Notes: generated by a model from the sequence alone, not told the origin. Shown: positions 24,168-33,298, counted from the stretch's first letter. The stretch: DNA of 64,000 bases from Gorillibacterium timonense (GCF_001457415.1 NZ_LN881724.1:186001-250000), one strand, 5' to 3'. Made by a program: numbers and translations.

Positions 24168-24587
24168 ATGAATAGCCTAGACTTCCGCTTTCCCGATTCC
24201 CGATCCGCCAAGCTTGCGATGGAGATGCTGATCGAGCTTGGGTTTCGGGTCAAACCGGTGCTGCATGTGGCTTTTGAACGGGGGGATCTGACCAGCGCGC
24301 TGGAGATCGCCCAAGCCTACGGCGGTTCGCTTGAACACGAAGAACCGCCTGTTCGCATGCCGGTATCCGAGCAGGCGGCGTTTGATGAGGCTTATCCATT
24401 GAATACTCTTGAGAATGTGGCGGAGCTGTCGGTTCCTGCCCATATCGTGACGGAGGATATGCCGGAGACCTACCTTCATCCGCCCGCAGCTGATGCGGCC
24501 GATGCAGTGGATTCATTGCAGGCGCAGGCTTCCTTCGATCCTTCGGGAGATGATTTTGACCACGTGGATCCGGGTGTCCATCTGTAA
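24168..24587 (+). CDS. Hypothetical protein, acidic C-terminus
   Basis: A 139-residue protein I do not recognise. Residues 1-55 (MNSLDFRFPDSRSAKLAMEM ... LTSALEIAQAYGG) could form a small alpha/beta domain of the ACT or ferredoxin-like kind. The C-terminal 70 residues are acidic and rich in Ala, Asp and Pro and are likely disordered. An ideal ribosome site AAGGAGGAACTCGCTC precedes the ATG, so expression is likely. The downstream gene is convergent with only 5 bases between stops. Confidence 0.75.
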   Translation: MNSLDFRFPDSRSAKLAMEMLIELGFRVKPVLHVAFERGDLTSALEIAQAYGGSLEHEEPPVRMPVSEQAAFDEAYPLNTLENVAELSVPAHIVTEDMPETYLHPPAADAADAVDSLQAQASFDPSGDDFDHVDPGVHL

Positions 24588-24592
24588 ATCGA

Positions 24593-25936
24593 TTAGGTCC
24601 GGTCTTCGCAGGAACGTTCGGCGGCTGCAGAGCCGGCTGCGAATCCGCTAGAGAATGCCGCCGTGATGTTATAACCTCCGGTGTAGCCGTGAACATCAAG
24701 AATTTCCCCGCAAAAATAGAGGCCTGCCGTGAGCTTCGACTCCATGGTGGAGGGGTTGATCTCCTTGAGGTGGATTCCGCCGCCGGTGACGAAGGCTTCC
24801 TCAAGGGAGAGAGTCCCTGTGACCGCAATCGGAAAAGCTTTGGCGAGAGTGGCGAGATCGCTGAGCGTTTGACGAGGCAGGTTCGCATATGTCGTGTCTC
24901 CTGCTAAACCCGTCTGTCCGAGCAGCAGGGGGATGAGGCGCTCGGGAAGAGAGCCGCGCAGCACGTTCTTGATCGCCTTTTTCGGCTCGGCTTCTGATAG
25001 CTTCAGGAATTCCCGATTGACCTCGTCGCGGGTTTTGTTCGGGAACAGGTCCAACGTCAGGCGGACGGAAGGAGTGCTGCCGGATGCCTCGCCAGCCCCC
25101 TCGTTAGGACTTGTCCGGCCGCTTTCGGCCTTACGGGAGCCTCGAAGCTCCTTGACCACGAACTGACTGCATCTAAGCGCGATAGGGCCGGATAGGCCGA
25201 AGTGGGTGAACAAGAGGTCACCGACATGTGTGATTGCAGGCTTCCCTTTGCCATTCCATACCGTGAGCCCGACGTCTCTCAGTGACAAGCCTTGCAGCTC
25301 CCTGCTCTTGATATATGGCTCCTCCGAAAGCAAGGGAACCTCGGTCGGGAACAGCTCCGTGACGGTGTGGCCCGCTTGCTTCGCCCAAGGATAGCCGTCG
25401 CCGGTGGAGCCGGTTTGCGGAACGGACTTGCCGCCGGTAGCGAGGATGACGGCGCGGCTTCGGATGACTTCGTCTGTGGTCAGCTCGACTCCAACTGCGG
25501 CGCCATTCTCATAGAGGATGCGGCGGACGGGAGTCTGAAGCCTCAGCTCCGCTCCCCGTCGCTTCACCTCGGCGACGAGCGCATCGACAACCGTCTTCGC
25601 CTTATCGGTTACGGGGAACATCCGGCCGCGATCCTCCTCCTTCAGGCGGATGCCGAGCCCTTCGAAGAACGCGATGATTTCCCGGCTGCCAAAGCGGGAC
25701 AGCGCGCTGTATAGAAAGCGGCCGTTGCCGGGCAGGTGGCGAATGAGCGTGTCGAGATCCGCTGCGTTAGTGACGTTGCAGCGTCCGCCTCCCGAGATGC
25801 CGAGCTTTCGTCCGGGTTTGTTTCCTTTGTCGATGACGAGGGTGCGGGCTCCTGCCTCGGAGGCTGCGATCGCCGCCATGAGGCCGGCGGGTCCTGCTCC
25901 GACAATCACGATATCATAGTGGTTTTTGCCTGCCAT
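24593..25936 (-). CDS. NAD(P)/FAD-dependent oxidoreductase, HI0933/YhiN family
   Basis: A 447-residue flavoprotein. The Rossmann motif YDIVIVGAGPAGLMAAIAA is followed by KPGRKLGISGGGRCNVTNA, typical of the HI0933-like family. Further on, ILATGGKSVPQTGSTGDGY and the C-terminal GGIHLKEINPSTMESKLTAGLYFCGEILDVHGYTGGYN are conserved family blocks that close the FAD site. The substrate is unknown. I start at the ATG at 25936 because AGGAGCAGGATA lies upstream and the nucleotide motif follows directly; an in-frame ATG 32 codons earlier would add an unrelated stretch. Confidence 0.9.
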   Translation of the reverse strand: MAGKNHYDIVIVGAGPAGLMAAIAASEAGARTLVIDKGNKPGRKLGISGGGRCNVTNAADLDTLIRHLPGNGRFLYSALSRFGSREIIAFFEGLGIRLKEEDRGRMFPVTDKAKTVVDALVAEVKRRGAELRLQTPVRRILYENGAAVGVELTTDEVIRSRAVILATGGKSVPQTGSTGDGYPWAKQAGHTVTELFPTEVPLLSEEPYIKSRELQGLSLRDVGLTVWNGKGKPAITHVGDLLFTHFGLSGPIALRCSQFVVKELRGSRKAESGRTSPNEGAGEASGSTPSVRLTLDLFPNKTRDEVNREFLKLSEAEPKKAIKNVLRGSLPERLIPLLLGQTGLAGDTTYANLPRQTLSDLATLAKAFPIAVTGTLSLEEAFVTGGGIHLKEINPSTMESKLTAGLYFCGEILDVHGYTGGYNITAAFSSGFAAGSAAAERSCEDRT

Positions 25937-26125
25937 TATCCTGCTCCTGTTCCATGTCGCGTGATGGGTAGCTATTGATGAATTGATTGTACCCGATTCC
26001 CCGATCAAATGAAAAAGCTCCCGTAAGCGCATCGATTATGAAGCGACGAAAAAAACGTCACCAAGCGTATAGGAATTGCGGCGGCGGGATAAGCTAAGGT
26101 CATTCCACGGAAAGGAGTGGGAATC

Positions 26126-26230
26126 ATGGCAAAAAACAAGGATCAAAACCGTAAGCAGCAGAAGGCGAACAAAACGACGGCTTCCGTTGCCAATACGGAG
26201 AGCCGTACGGACAATGCCAAAGTTGAATAA
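26126..26230 (+). CDS. Very small basic Asn/Gln/Lys-rich protein
   Basis: A 34-residue protein, MAKNKDQNRKQQKANKTTAS..., highly hydrophilic, with no hydrophobic core. The ATG has a strong ribosome site (GGAAAGGAGTGGGAATC) and a hairpin terminator follows, so it is a separate transcription unit. Such short Lys/Asn/Gln-rich proteins in this lineage are often spore-associated; this is an inference from composition only. Confidence 0.65.
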   Translation: MAKNKDQNRKQQKANKTTASVANTESRTDNAKVE

Positions 26231-26265
26231 GGCGGAGAAGGAATCTCGTCTATTCATGACCTAAC

Positions 26266-26315
26266 AAAATCGAACCGGTTGCCGGATAGTACATGCCGCA
26301 GCCGGTTTTCATTTT
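26266..26315 (+). terminator. Hairpin terminator after the small basic protein gene
   Basis: AACCGG (26273-26278) pairs with CCGGTT (26302-26307), with further pairing of TGCCGG and CCGCA inside, then TTCATTTTAT. Confidence 0.6.
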
Positions 26316-26408
26316 ATATCGGATGACTTTTCTTTTCGAATGATCGATTCATGTGTATAATAGATCACAGACATATCTAAGAAAATGTGATAAGAGGAGT
26401 GGATGATC

Positions 26409-26846
26409 ATGATCATGTCCTTTGACCAATACATGCGGGATACGGTCCAGCCGATGCGGGACGAACTGACTCGAATCGGAGTGAAGGAGCTGAGAACTCC
26501 CGAAGAGGTAGCGGAAAAGCTCGGAAGTGCGGAAGGCACGGCGCTGCTCGTCATTAACTCCGTCTGCGGCTGCGCCGCCGGGCAATGTCGCCCCGGAGTA
26601 GCCAAAGCTCTGGAGGGAGAGGTCACGCCGGACCATCTCTTCACGGTTTTTGCCGGGCAAGACAAAGAAGCGACGGCTGCAGCTCGCGAGCAATTCCTCG
26701 CGGAATATCCGCCATCCTCGCCTTCCATCGCGCTGTTCAAGGACGGCAAGCTCGTGCATTTTATCCAACGCTACCAGATCGAAGATCGCAGCGCGGATAT
26801 GATCGCGAACGACCTGACCACCGCTTTCCAAACCTTTTGCGATTGA
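26409..26846 (+). CDS. Bacilliredoxin (BrxA/BrxB family)
   Basis: A 145-residue thioredoxin-like protein with the family's CGC active site in LLVINSVCGCAAGQCRPG (about residue 52). It removes bacillithiol from S-bacillithiolated proteins after oxidative stress. SIALFKDGKLVHFIQRYQIE and AFQTFC close the fold. Three ATGs lie 6 bases apart; I take the middle one at 26409 because the AGGAG ends 9 bases upstream, giving the best spacing. It is a single gene ending in a strong terminator. Confidence 0.93.
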   Translation: MIMSFDQYMRDTVQPMRDELTRIGVKELRTPEEVAEKLGSAEGTALLVINSVCGCAAGQCRPGVAKALEGEVTPDHLFTVFAGQDKEATAAAREQFLAEYPPSSPSIALFKDGKLVHFIQRYQIEDRSADMIANDLTTAFQTFCD

Positions 26847-26907
26847 AAATACAGCTGTCGCTGTACAGAACTTTGCAGACACTCGATAACGAGTATCGCG
26901 AATAGGG

Positions 26908-26946
26908 AACGGCTGGCCCGGCTGACGCTGCGGCCAGCCGTTTTTT
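26908..26946 (+). terminator. Rho-independent terminator after the bacilliredoxin gene
   Basis: AACGGCTGGCC pairs with GGCCAGCCG at 26932-26940, followed by TTTTTT. Confidence 0.88.
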
Positions 26947-27149
26947 GCGTGAGGGTGAATTTCCCCCTTCGTATGCTCTGGTTGTTTCCCGGAGTCGCCT
27001 GTAGTCGCAGCTTCATGCATGCCTGTGTCGGAAAGCTAACGACGGAGTTTTTTGGTATAATAGGCAGCATGAGCAACGCTCTCAGCGTATGGAGAAGAGC
27101 TGCGGGATACACGGATGATTTCTAGGCAGGTTCAGGGAGGCGGACCCGA

Positions 27150-27401
27150 ATGGAAGGCTTAACGTTTACGAATCTGGTGGCTCGATTGATCGACGAACGC
27201 ACCTTTGTCACGGTTGGGACGAGCGGCAGCGAGCTGCACGGCATGATCACTGCGTTCGATCAGGCGCAACAGGTGATTACCTACAAGGACATGAGTGAAG
27301 GCGGAAGCTATCACTTCATCCCGCTCAGCTCGATCCGCAGCATCGGCTATGACAACTCCATGGACGGAGTGTTCTGTTACATCGATTTGTTCAAAAAATA
27401 A
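27150..27401 (+). CDS. Small beta-rich hypothetical protein
   Basis: An 83-residue protein of unknown function. The alternation of strands (RTFVTVGTSGSELHGMITAF, QQVITYKDMSEGGSYHFIPLSSI, VFCYIDLF) suggests a small SH3- or Sm-like barrel. CAGGGAGGCGGACCCGA before the ATG gives a credible ribosome site, and a TATAAT at 27056-27061 may be the promoter -10 box. It lies 62 bases upstream of acpS on the same strand. Confidence 0.7.
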   Translation: MEGLTFTNLVARLIDERTFVTVGTSGSELHGMITAFDQAQQVITYKDMSEGGSYHFIPLSSIRSIGYDNSMDGVFCYIDLFKK

Positions 27402-27463
27402 TACGATATGAATAGAACGGATTTGCGAATCCGTAGAAAACGAAAGCGCAGGCGGTTGAATCG

Positions 27464-27907
27464 GTGATTATTGGAATCGGCACAGACATGACGGAGATTG
27501 GGCGAATGGAAGCCATTCTGAGCAGGGCAATCGGGAAGCGATTTCTTGAGAAGATCTTGTCCGAGAGCGAAAGGGAAGGCTTCTATGCAAAGCATGGCTG
27601 GGGGGAGGGAGACCCGGCTTGGAACAAGCGCGCAGCGGAGCATGCCGCAGGTCGTTTCGCGGTCAAGGAAGCGGTGTCCAAAGCCTTCGGAAGCGGAATT
27701 GGAGGCTGCATCGGCTTTCATGACATCCGGGTTTTATCGGAGCCTTCGGGGCGTCCGGTCTGCCGGGTGTCGGAGGAAGCTCTGCTTCGGCTTGGGCTGG
27801 AGCCGGCGGCCATTCGGGTTCATATCAGCATCACACACACCGAGACGACCGCGGGGGCCTTTGCGGTTGTGGAGCGCGAGAATGGCATTTCTGCTTCGCG
27901 TGGTTGA
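27464..27907 (+). CDS. acpS: Holo-[acyl-carrier-protein] synthase
   Basis: A 147-residue phosphopantetheinyl transferase that converts apo-ACP to holo-ACP for fatty acid synthesis. It has the family's start IIGIGTDMTEIGRME, with the metal-binding Asp, and AAGRFAVKEAVSKAFG with Glu for Mg and CoA binding, then VHISITHTETTAGAFAVVE. Slightly longer than typical AcpS (about 120-130) owing to an insert HGWGEGDPAW and a C-terminal tail. Start is GTG. Confidence 0.92.
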   Translation: MIIGIGTDMTEIGRMEAILSRAIGKRFLEKILSESEREGFYAKHGWGEGDPAWNKRAAEHAAGRFAVKEAVSKAFGSGIGGCIGFHDIRVLSEPSGRPVCRVSEEALLRLGLEPAAIRVHISITHTETTAGAFAVVERENGISASRG

Positions 27908-28045
27908 TGCGGCTAATTCGAGCGAATCTTCAAGCCTCGACAAATGCCCAAACTTGATTTAACGCTCCAAAACGGTTCCGAGCTCTAGCAGTGGGCTCGC
28001 GGACGAAGAACAGGGTCATTTTAGGTTATTGATGGAGGGGTCGGA

Positions 28046-29524
28046 ATGGAAAGACCGCAGTATATTCTCGCACTGGATCAGGGAACGACGAGCTGCCGGG
28101 CGATATGGTTCAATCAGGAAGGGCAGGCGGCGGGAACGGTCCAGCGAGAGTATGCCCAGAGCTATCCGAGAAGCGGCTGGGTGGAGCAGGATGCTGCGGA
28201 GATTTGGAGCCTTCAGCGCGAGGTGATGCGGGAGGCCGCTTCCCGGGCGGACGGAGCCATTGCGGCGATCGGTATCACGAACCAGCGTGAGACGGTAATC
28301 GTCTGGGACAAGCTCACCGGTAAGCCGCTGCATCCGGCCATCGGCTGGCAGTGCCGCCGGACAGCGGAGCAATGCGCCGAATTAAAGGCGAATGGCTTGG
28401 AGGACATGATCCGGGCCAAGACCGGGCTTCTGATCGATCCGTATTTTTCGGGGACGAAGCTCGCTTGGCTGCTCCGGGAGGTTCCTGGTCTGCGTGAGAA
28501 AGCGGAGCGGGGAGAGGCGTTATTCGGAACCGTGGACAGCTGGCTGATCTGGAATTTGACTTGCGGCAGGGTGCATGCCACAGACGTCAGCAACGCTTCC
28601 CGGACGATGCTGTTCAACATCCATAAGCTGGAGTGGGACGAGGAGCTGTGCCGCCTGTTTGGCGTTCCCGCCGCGATGCTGCCGGAGGTACGGCCTTCAT
28701 CGGGAGATTTCGGCGTGGTAACCGGCATCCCGGAATGCGAAGGAATCCCCATCGCGGGGGCAGCCGGAGACCAGCAGGCAGCTCTGTTCGGACAAGCCTG
28801 CCACGAGGAAGGCATGCTGAAGAACACCTACGGAACGGGCTGCTTCCTGCTGATGAATACGGGAGAGCGGCCTGCAGACTCCCGTCACGGCTTGCTCACG
28901 ACGGTAGCCTGGCAGGTGGAGGGGCGGACAGAATATGCCTTGGAGGGCAGTGTGTTTACGGCGGGAGCCGTAGTCCAGTGGCTGCGGGACGGCCTGTCGC
29001 TCATTCGCGAGGCCGGTGAAACGGAAGCGCTGGCGTTGTCGGTTCCGGATACGGACGGCATCTATTTTGTCCCGGCCTTCAACGGACTCGGCACTCCCTA
29101 CTGGAACCCCGACGCGCGGGGCATGATCACCGGCATCTCCCGGGGAACGCGGAAGGAGCATATCGTCCGCGCCGCCCTCGAAGCAGTCGCCTATCAGACG
29201 GCGGATGTCATCCGCGTGATGGAACGCGAATCCGGCATCGCCCTAAACGAGCTCCGGGCGGACGGAGGCATGGTCCGGAACCGTTTCCTCATGCAGTTCC
29301 AGGCCGATATTCTGAACCGCTCCGTCAGCCTGCCGGAGGAGGCTGAAACGACGGCGCTTGGCGCCGCTTACTTGGCCGGCCTTCATGCCGGATTCTGGAG
29401 CGGGCGGGAAGAGATCCGCCAGCGCTGGACGGAGCGCGAGCGCTACACGCCCCGCATGGAAGCGAGCGAGCGGGAGCGGCTGTACGCGGAATGGGAGCGG
29501 GCCGTCAAGCGGCAGCTGCGCTGA
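28046..29524 (+). CDS. glpK: Glycerol kinase
   Basis: A 492-residue FGGY-family kinase that makes glycerol 3-phosphate. It shows ILALDQGTTSCRAIWFNQEG at the ATP-binding N-terminus, SGWVEQDAAEIW, GITNQRETVIVWDK, and the C-terminal GTPYWNPDARGMITGISRGT and ADGGMVRNRFLMQFQADIL. A His at the usual activation site region (HAT/HEEG) is consistent with PTS phosphorylation in Firmicutes, but I cannot confirm the exact residue. ATG follows GATGGAGGGGTCGG. No glpF or glpD is adjacent. Confidence 0.94.
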   Translation: MERPQYILALDQGTTSCRAIWFNQEGQAAGTVQREYAQSYPRSGWVEQDAAEIWSLQREVMREAASRADGAIAAIGITNQRETVIVWDKLTGKPLHPAIGWQCRRTAEQCAELKANGLEDMIRAKTGLLIDPYFSGTKLAWLLREVPGLREKAERGEALFGTVDSWLIWNLTCGRVHATDVSNASRTMLFNIHKLEWDEELCRLFGVPAAMLPEVRPSSGDFGVVTGIPECEGIPIAGAAGDQQAALFGQACHEEGMLKNTYGTGCFLLMNTGERPADSRHGLLTTVAWQVEGRTEYALEGSVFTAGAVVQWLRDGLSLIREAGETEALALSVPDTDGIYFVPAFNGLGTPYWNPDARGMITGISRGTRKEHIVRAALEAVAYQTADVIRVMERESGIALNELRADGGMVRNRFLMQFQADILNRSVSLPEEAETTALGAAYLAGLHAGFWSGREEIRQRWTERERYTPRMEASERERLYAEWERAVKRQLR

Positions 29525-29646
29525 ACTGCTGCCAGCAGCGATTGTGATAGAGAGATGCCCCGCCTACTCGATGTAACGGGTTCTCCTTTCGGGTGCAACA
29601 ACTAAATGGACCATGTAATTGACACAAAGGTTGGGCGTTATTGATC

Positions 29647-29676
29647 AAAAAAGACAGCGATCGCTGTCTTTTTTAA
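29647..29676. terminator. Palindromic terminator downstream of glpK and of the ridA remnant
   Basis: AAAAGACAGCGATCGCTGTCTTTT is a perfect palindrome flanked by A and T runs, so it can end transcription from both sides. Confidence 0.88.
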
Positions 29677-29690
29677 CTTGCTGGATTCTA

Positions 29691-30059
29691 TTATTTTCCC
29701 TTATATGCTATCGCATCCATTTGAACTTTAAGCCCATTAGGACCGCCTTTGTATCCAAAATTCCGTGGAAATCGTCTTTCTCGCAGGATAATTTCCTTTA
29801 AATCGTTGCTGGAAAACCTTCTCCATTACAGGGATATCCCAAACATCTCTGAGCAGTACATCTACTTTAACTACGGAGTCCAGAGTCAGATTAACTTGTT
29901 CTAATCTCTCGCTCATGTTATGGAGAGCGCCTTCTACTTGTTCCTCAATTGAGCCTCCAACATTTCCAACGCAGAAACTTAAAAAATAAAATCTCCTGCT
30001 TCGACAAAACCAGAATAAGCATTATCTTCGTTAACTTCATATCGAATGATCTCACTCAT
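29691..30059 (-). pseudogene. RidA/YjgF-family deaminase remnant, two frameshifts
   Basis: Read on the minus strand the piece starts MSEIIRYEVNEDNAYSGFVE and resembles RidA (reactive imine deaminase), but the frame is lost near 29980, where the second frame continues SFCVGNVGGSIEEQVEGALH, and again near 29760, where the third frame gives FGYKGGPNGLKVQMDAIAYK and a stop. All three pieces together make a family-length protein of about 120 residues. Both breaks lie in T-rich runs. It is therefore a decayed copy or a pair of sequencing slips. No full-length RidA is present in the window. Confidence 0.8.
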
Positions 30060-30398
30060 GGGCATTTCATCTCCTCAAGAAAAATGGATATGATTAACAC
30101 TACTCATCATAATGGAACAAATGTTCGTGATCATCAAGCTCCAGATTTATGTTGTGCCTCAATGGGGTGCCCGGTACTACTCGATGGCGGGCTTCTCTTC
30201 TTTGGCGGAGGGACTCTTCGCTCAGGTTCGGCGGGAATGTGACTTTGACCTTAACGGTGCTAGGGTTGTCCGAAGACAGGAAAAAACCTTCCGGCGGTCA
30301 ACCCGGAAGGTTTTGTTCCGAATCTATATCATTAGGGGGGCTAGTTATAGATTACCCGCTGAACCTTAATTGAACCTGAAAATTGGATTACTGTTTTG
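30060..30398. other. Intergenic region with one strong hairpin
   Basis: No convincing gene. AAAACCTTCCGG at 30283-30294 pairs with CCGGAAGGTTTT at 30303-30314, giving a bidirectional terminator-like hairpin that would insulate the gene at 30399-30929 from the ridA remnant. Short overlapping ORFs around 30112-30373 lack ribosome sites. Confidence 0.5.
30280..30316. terminator. Bidirectional hairpin terminator
   Basis: AAAACCTTCCGG / CCGGAAGGTTTT with a short loop, A-run before and T-run after. Confidence 0.7.
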
Positions 30399-30929
30399 TT
30401 ACAAAATGATGACAGCACATGCGATCAGGCTGCAGCCACCGAGCACACCGAGTAGAAACGGGGCGAAGCCTAAATAGAACACGAGAGTAGCGGCCATCAG
30501 CAGGATGAGCCAAAGACCGAGCTTTCCGGCTTTAGAAGAGGCAGGCTCGCCCAGCATCAAATAGAAAGCGGCCAGCGCCGTCGTTCGGTAGAATTCCGCA
30601 AGGTAGATCCCCGGTATGATGAAGGGAAGAAGGGCCGCGAATAGAAGCAGCAGGAGCAGAACCCACATGCGCCAACCTTGCGCTGTCGAACGGAGGGGCA
30701 GCGAAAACCGGTTCTTGCGAAGGGGCAGCAAGCAGAAGGCGGTGGCGAGCATCGCCGCCCAGAAGGAAGCGGGGACGAGCCACGCAGGCGCGCCAAAAAG
30801 CTCAAGCTGGCCGAACGCCGAGGAGAGAATCCACTGTAAGCCCCAGATGAGGAGAGCGAAACGCCAAAAGAGGGAGCTTGAGCGGTCTCCGGCTTGCAGG
30901 CGGGATGCTCGATTGGTCAAAGAAGACAT
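30399..30929 (-). CDS. Hypothetical multi-pass membrane protein
   Basis: A 176-residue protein with about five hydrophobic stretches ([85 protein letters not shown] and a C-terminal [10 protein letters not shown]). I start at the ATG at 30929 because GGAGGTTCGCT lies just upstream; the frame extends 31 codons further without a ribosome site. The family is not recognised. It is divergent from mutY. Confidence 0.7.
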   Translation of the reverse strand: MSSLTNRASRLQAGDRSSSLFWRFALLIWGLQWILSSAFGQLELFGAPAWLVPASFWAAMLATAFCLLPLRKNRFSLPLRSTAQGWRMWVLLLLLLFAALLPFIIPGIYLAEFYRTTALAAFYLMLGEPASSKAGKLGLWLILLMAATLVFYLGFAPFLLGVLGGCSLIACAVIIL

Positions 30930-31080
30930 AGCGAACCTCCGGTCAGTTGTCGATTGGACGAGAGAGCAGGTAAGGATTGCTTTTGCTCTTCGGTGCAATA
31001 TCCGTATAATGAGAAACACCAACTCTCATTATATCAGATTTTTTCCTTCGGCAAGACCGCAGGGCAGGAAGGGGCAGAAG

Positions 31081-32473
31081 ATGAGCCGCAAGAGAGCAGT
31101 ACGGGATGCGATGACGATAGATAATGCGAAACATGACGAGGCGAATGTAAAAGCAATAGATGAAGGAACGGCGAAAGCGGTCGATGAAGCAAAAAGCGAA
31201 ACAGTCGGTAAAACAAAAGCTGGGGCAACGGCGAAAGCGATAGATGTAGCAAAAAGCGAAACAGTTGGTAAAACAAAAGCTGGAGCATCAGAAAAAGAAG
31301 CAAGTTCCTCTGGCGGTTCTCACGGCTCGGACGCTGAAGGGGAGCGTAAAGCCTTTTACGCCCGGGAGCTCCTTGCCTGGTACCGCCGCTGCAAGCGGGA
31401 TTTGCCCTGGCGGCGGAGCCGGGATCCGTACCGCATCTGGGTGTCGGAGATCATGCTCCAGCAGACCCGGGTGGAGACCGTGATTCCGTATTACCACCGG
31501 TTTATGGAGCAGTTTCCGACGATCGAGGCTTTGGCCGATGCCCCCGAGGAGCAGGTGCTGAAGGCTTGGGAAGGGCTCGGGTATTATTCCCGCGCCCGCA
31601 ACCTGCAGGCGGCAGCCCGGGAGGTGAAGGAGGAATACGGCGGTATTGTCCCGGACGATCCCGAAGCGGTGAGGTCGCTGAAGGGGGTCGGGCCTTACAC
31701 GTCGGGAGCCATCCTGAGCATCGCCTATGAGCGGTCGGAGCCTGCGGTGGACGGCAATGTCATGCGGGTGCTGTCGCGGTTCTTCCTCCTTACGGAGGAT
31801 ATCGCGAAGCCGGGAACCCGCGTCACCATCGAGCGGCTGGCACGCTCGCTCATCCCAGAAGGCGCGGCTGGCGATTTCAACCAGGCGCTGATGGAGCTCG
31901 GTGCGACGGTCTGCACGCCGAAGTCGCCGCAGTGCCTCACCTGCCCGGTGATGGAACGCTGCGGCGCCCGGCTGGAGGGCCGGGTGGACGAGCTCCCCAT
32001 CAAGGCGAAGGCGAAGCCGCCGAGGCCGGAGGCTCGCGCCGCCGCGCTCGTGGCGGACGAGTCCGGCCGCCTGCTCATCCGCCGCCGCCCGGCGGATGGC
32101 CCTCTGGGAGCTGCCGCACGCGCTCCTGCCGGCCGGAGGCAAGGAAGCGGTCTCCGCCGCTTCCTTGCCCGTCCCGGCAGGCGCCGGCGGCTATCCGGCG
32201 GCGGATGCGGAGGCGCTCGCGGCGGAGCTCGCGGCAGCGGACGGGCTGCGCATCGTCCCGGAGGAGTGGCTGACCGATGCGGAGCATACGTTCAGCCACC
32301 TGCGCTGGGACATGCGCGTGTTCCGCTGCCGCCTCGCTCCCGGCGCGGGGGAGCAGCTTCCGCCGGGCTACGCCTGGATGGCGGCGGACGAGGAGAGCCG
32401 CTATCCGTTCCCGAATTTGTTCGTTCGGCTGATCCGCGATTTCGGCAAGCTGTCTGCAGCTGAGCCGAATTGA
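31081..32473 (+). CDS. mutY: Adenine DNA glycosylase MutY, frameshifted before its C-terminal domain
   Basis: The enzyme removes adenine mispaired with 8-oxoguanine. The catalytic core is intact: [19 protein letters not shown], the helix-hairpin-helix [14 protein letters not shown], catalytic-region [14 protein letters not shown], and the four iron-sulphur cysteines in [17 protein letters not shown]. The first frame changes sense near 32095, after LIRRRPADG; the expected C-terminal 8-oxoG-recognition (Nudix-like) part, [13 protein letters not shown] ... [17 protein letters not shown], continues in another frame to 32473. Left unshifted, the first frame stops at 32463 with an unrelated Arg/Gly-rich tail. 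The N-terminus carries a ~75-residue Lys/Ala repeat extension not found in usual MutY. GGAAGGGGCAGAAG precedes the ATG. Confidence 0.88.
31171..31290 (+). repeat. Two tandem 60-bp repeats inside mutY
   Basis: Two imperfect 60-base copies, 31171-31230 and 31231-31290, each encoding [18 protein letters not shown] partial related half unit lies just before at 31141-31170. Codon choice is A-rich compared with the rest of the gene. Confidence 0.85.
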
Positions 32474-32587
32474 TATCACAAGTTGGCAACCAAAGGTAAT
32501 CATTTCCTTCCGGTTGGGGCATTCTAAACAGGAGTTTCCTTGAGCGAAGCTCTGTTCCAACCTAACCTTGAAGGGAATGAAGACGAG

Positions 32588-33298
32588 ATGAAGCATCCAA
32601 GTAACCGATGGATGATCTGCTGGTTGACCCTGCTGCTCGTAGGAGCCGCATTCGGAACAGGCACGGGGGTTGCGGCTTCGGCCACTCCCGGCAAATCGGA
32701 ACCATCGCATGAAAATCGGCGAACTTATCCGGGCTACGGCGCGGAGCGCATCTACTCGGAAGCGGCTTCCGTGCTCGGCATGAGCAAGGAGGACCTCAAA
32801 AAAGAGCTGACCGCAGGCAAAAGTCTAGCCGACGTCGCCCAAGCGAAGGGGAAATCCCGCGAGCAGCTCATCGCCGATCTGTCGGCCAGAACTTCCGCCT
32901 TTCTGGACAAGGAAGTGAAGAGCGGAGAGTTGACCAAGCAAGCCGCCGAACGGATCAAGGAGCGGGTGGGCGAGAAGCTGCCCTGGTTTGTCGATGTGAA
33001 GGGACTTGCCTTCCCGGGAAGGGAAGGAGGGCCGCATTCCGCTCCTCGCGGCTTGCTCACCGCTCGTCTCCCCGAGCTGGCTGCCGCTCTTGGGATGACC
33101 AAGGAAGGCCTGCAAATGGAGCTGGCCTCCGGTAAATCTCTCGCTGAGATCGCCGCCAAGCACGGAATGTCCCGCGAGCAGCTGATCGCTATGCTTAAGG
33201 AGCAGCTGACTCCAACGCTGGAAAAGCTCATCGACCACAAGCAGATGCCCTCTGGGCCTCCTGCGGCGTCCAGCTCTCCCCGCCAAGAAAATCGATGA
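32588..33298 (+). CDS. Secreted protein with duplicated helical repeat
   Basis: A 236-residue protein with a signal peptide: positively charged start MKHPSNRWMICW, hydrophobic LTLLLVGAAFGTGTG, and an Ala-x-Ala-like cleavage zone (VAASATPG). The mature part has two copies of a unit: VLGMSKEDLKKELTAGKSLADVAQAKGKSREQLI and LGMTKEGLQMELASGKSLAEIAAKHGMSREQLI, resembling the short-repeat domains seen in Bacillus secreted or spore proteins. I use the ATG at 32588 because it starts the signal peptide; an in-frame ATG at 32540 would place charged residues before it. A strong terminator follows. Confidence 0.75.
   Translation: MKHPSNRWMICWLTLLLVGAAFGTGTGVAASATPGKSEPSHENRRTYPGYGAERIYSEAASVLGMSKEDLKKELTAGKSLADVAQAKGKSREQLIADLSARTSAFLDKEVKSGELTKQAAERIKERVGEKLPWFVDVKGLAFPGREGGPHSAPRGLLTARLPELAAALGMTKEGLQMELASGKSLAEIAAKHGMSREQLIAMLKEQLTPTLEKLIDHKQMPSGPPAASSSPRQENR

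Noticed and set aside
30112..30373. Two overlapping small ORFs after the ridA remnant
   Set aside because: They end in a hairpin terminator and have neither motif nor ribosome site.
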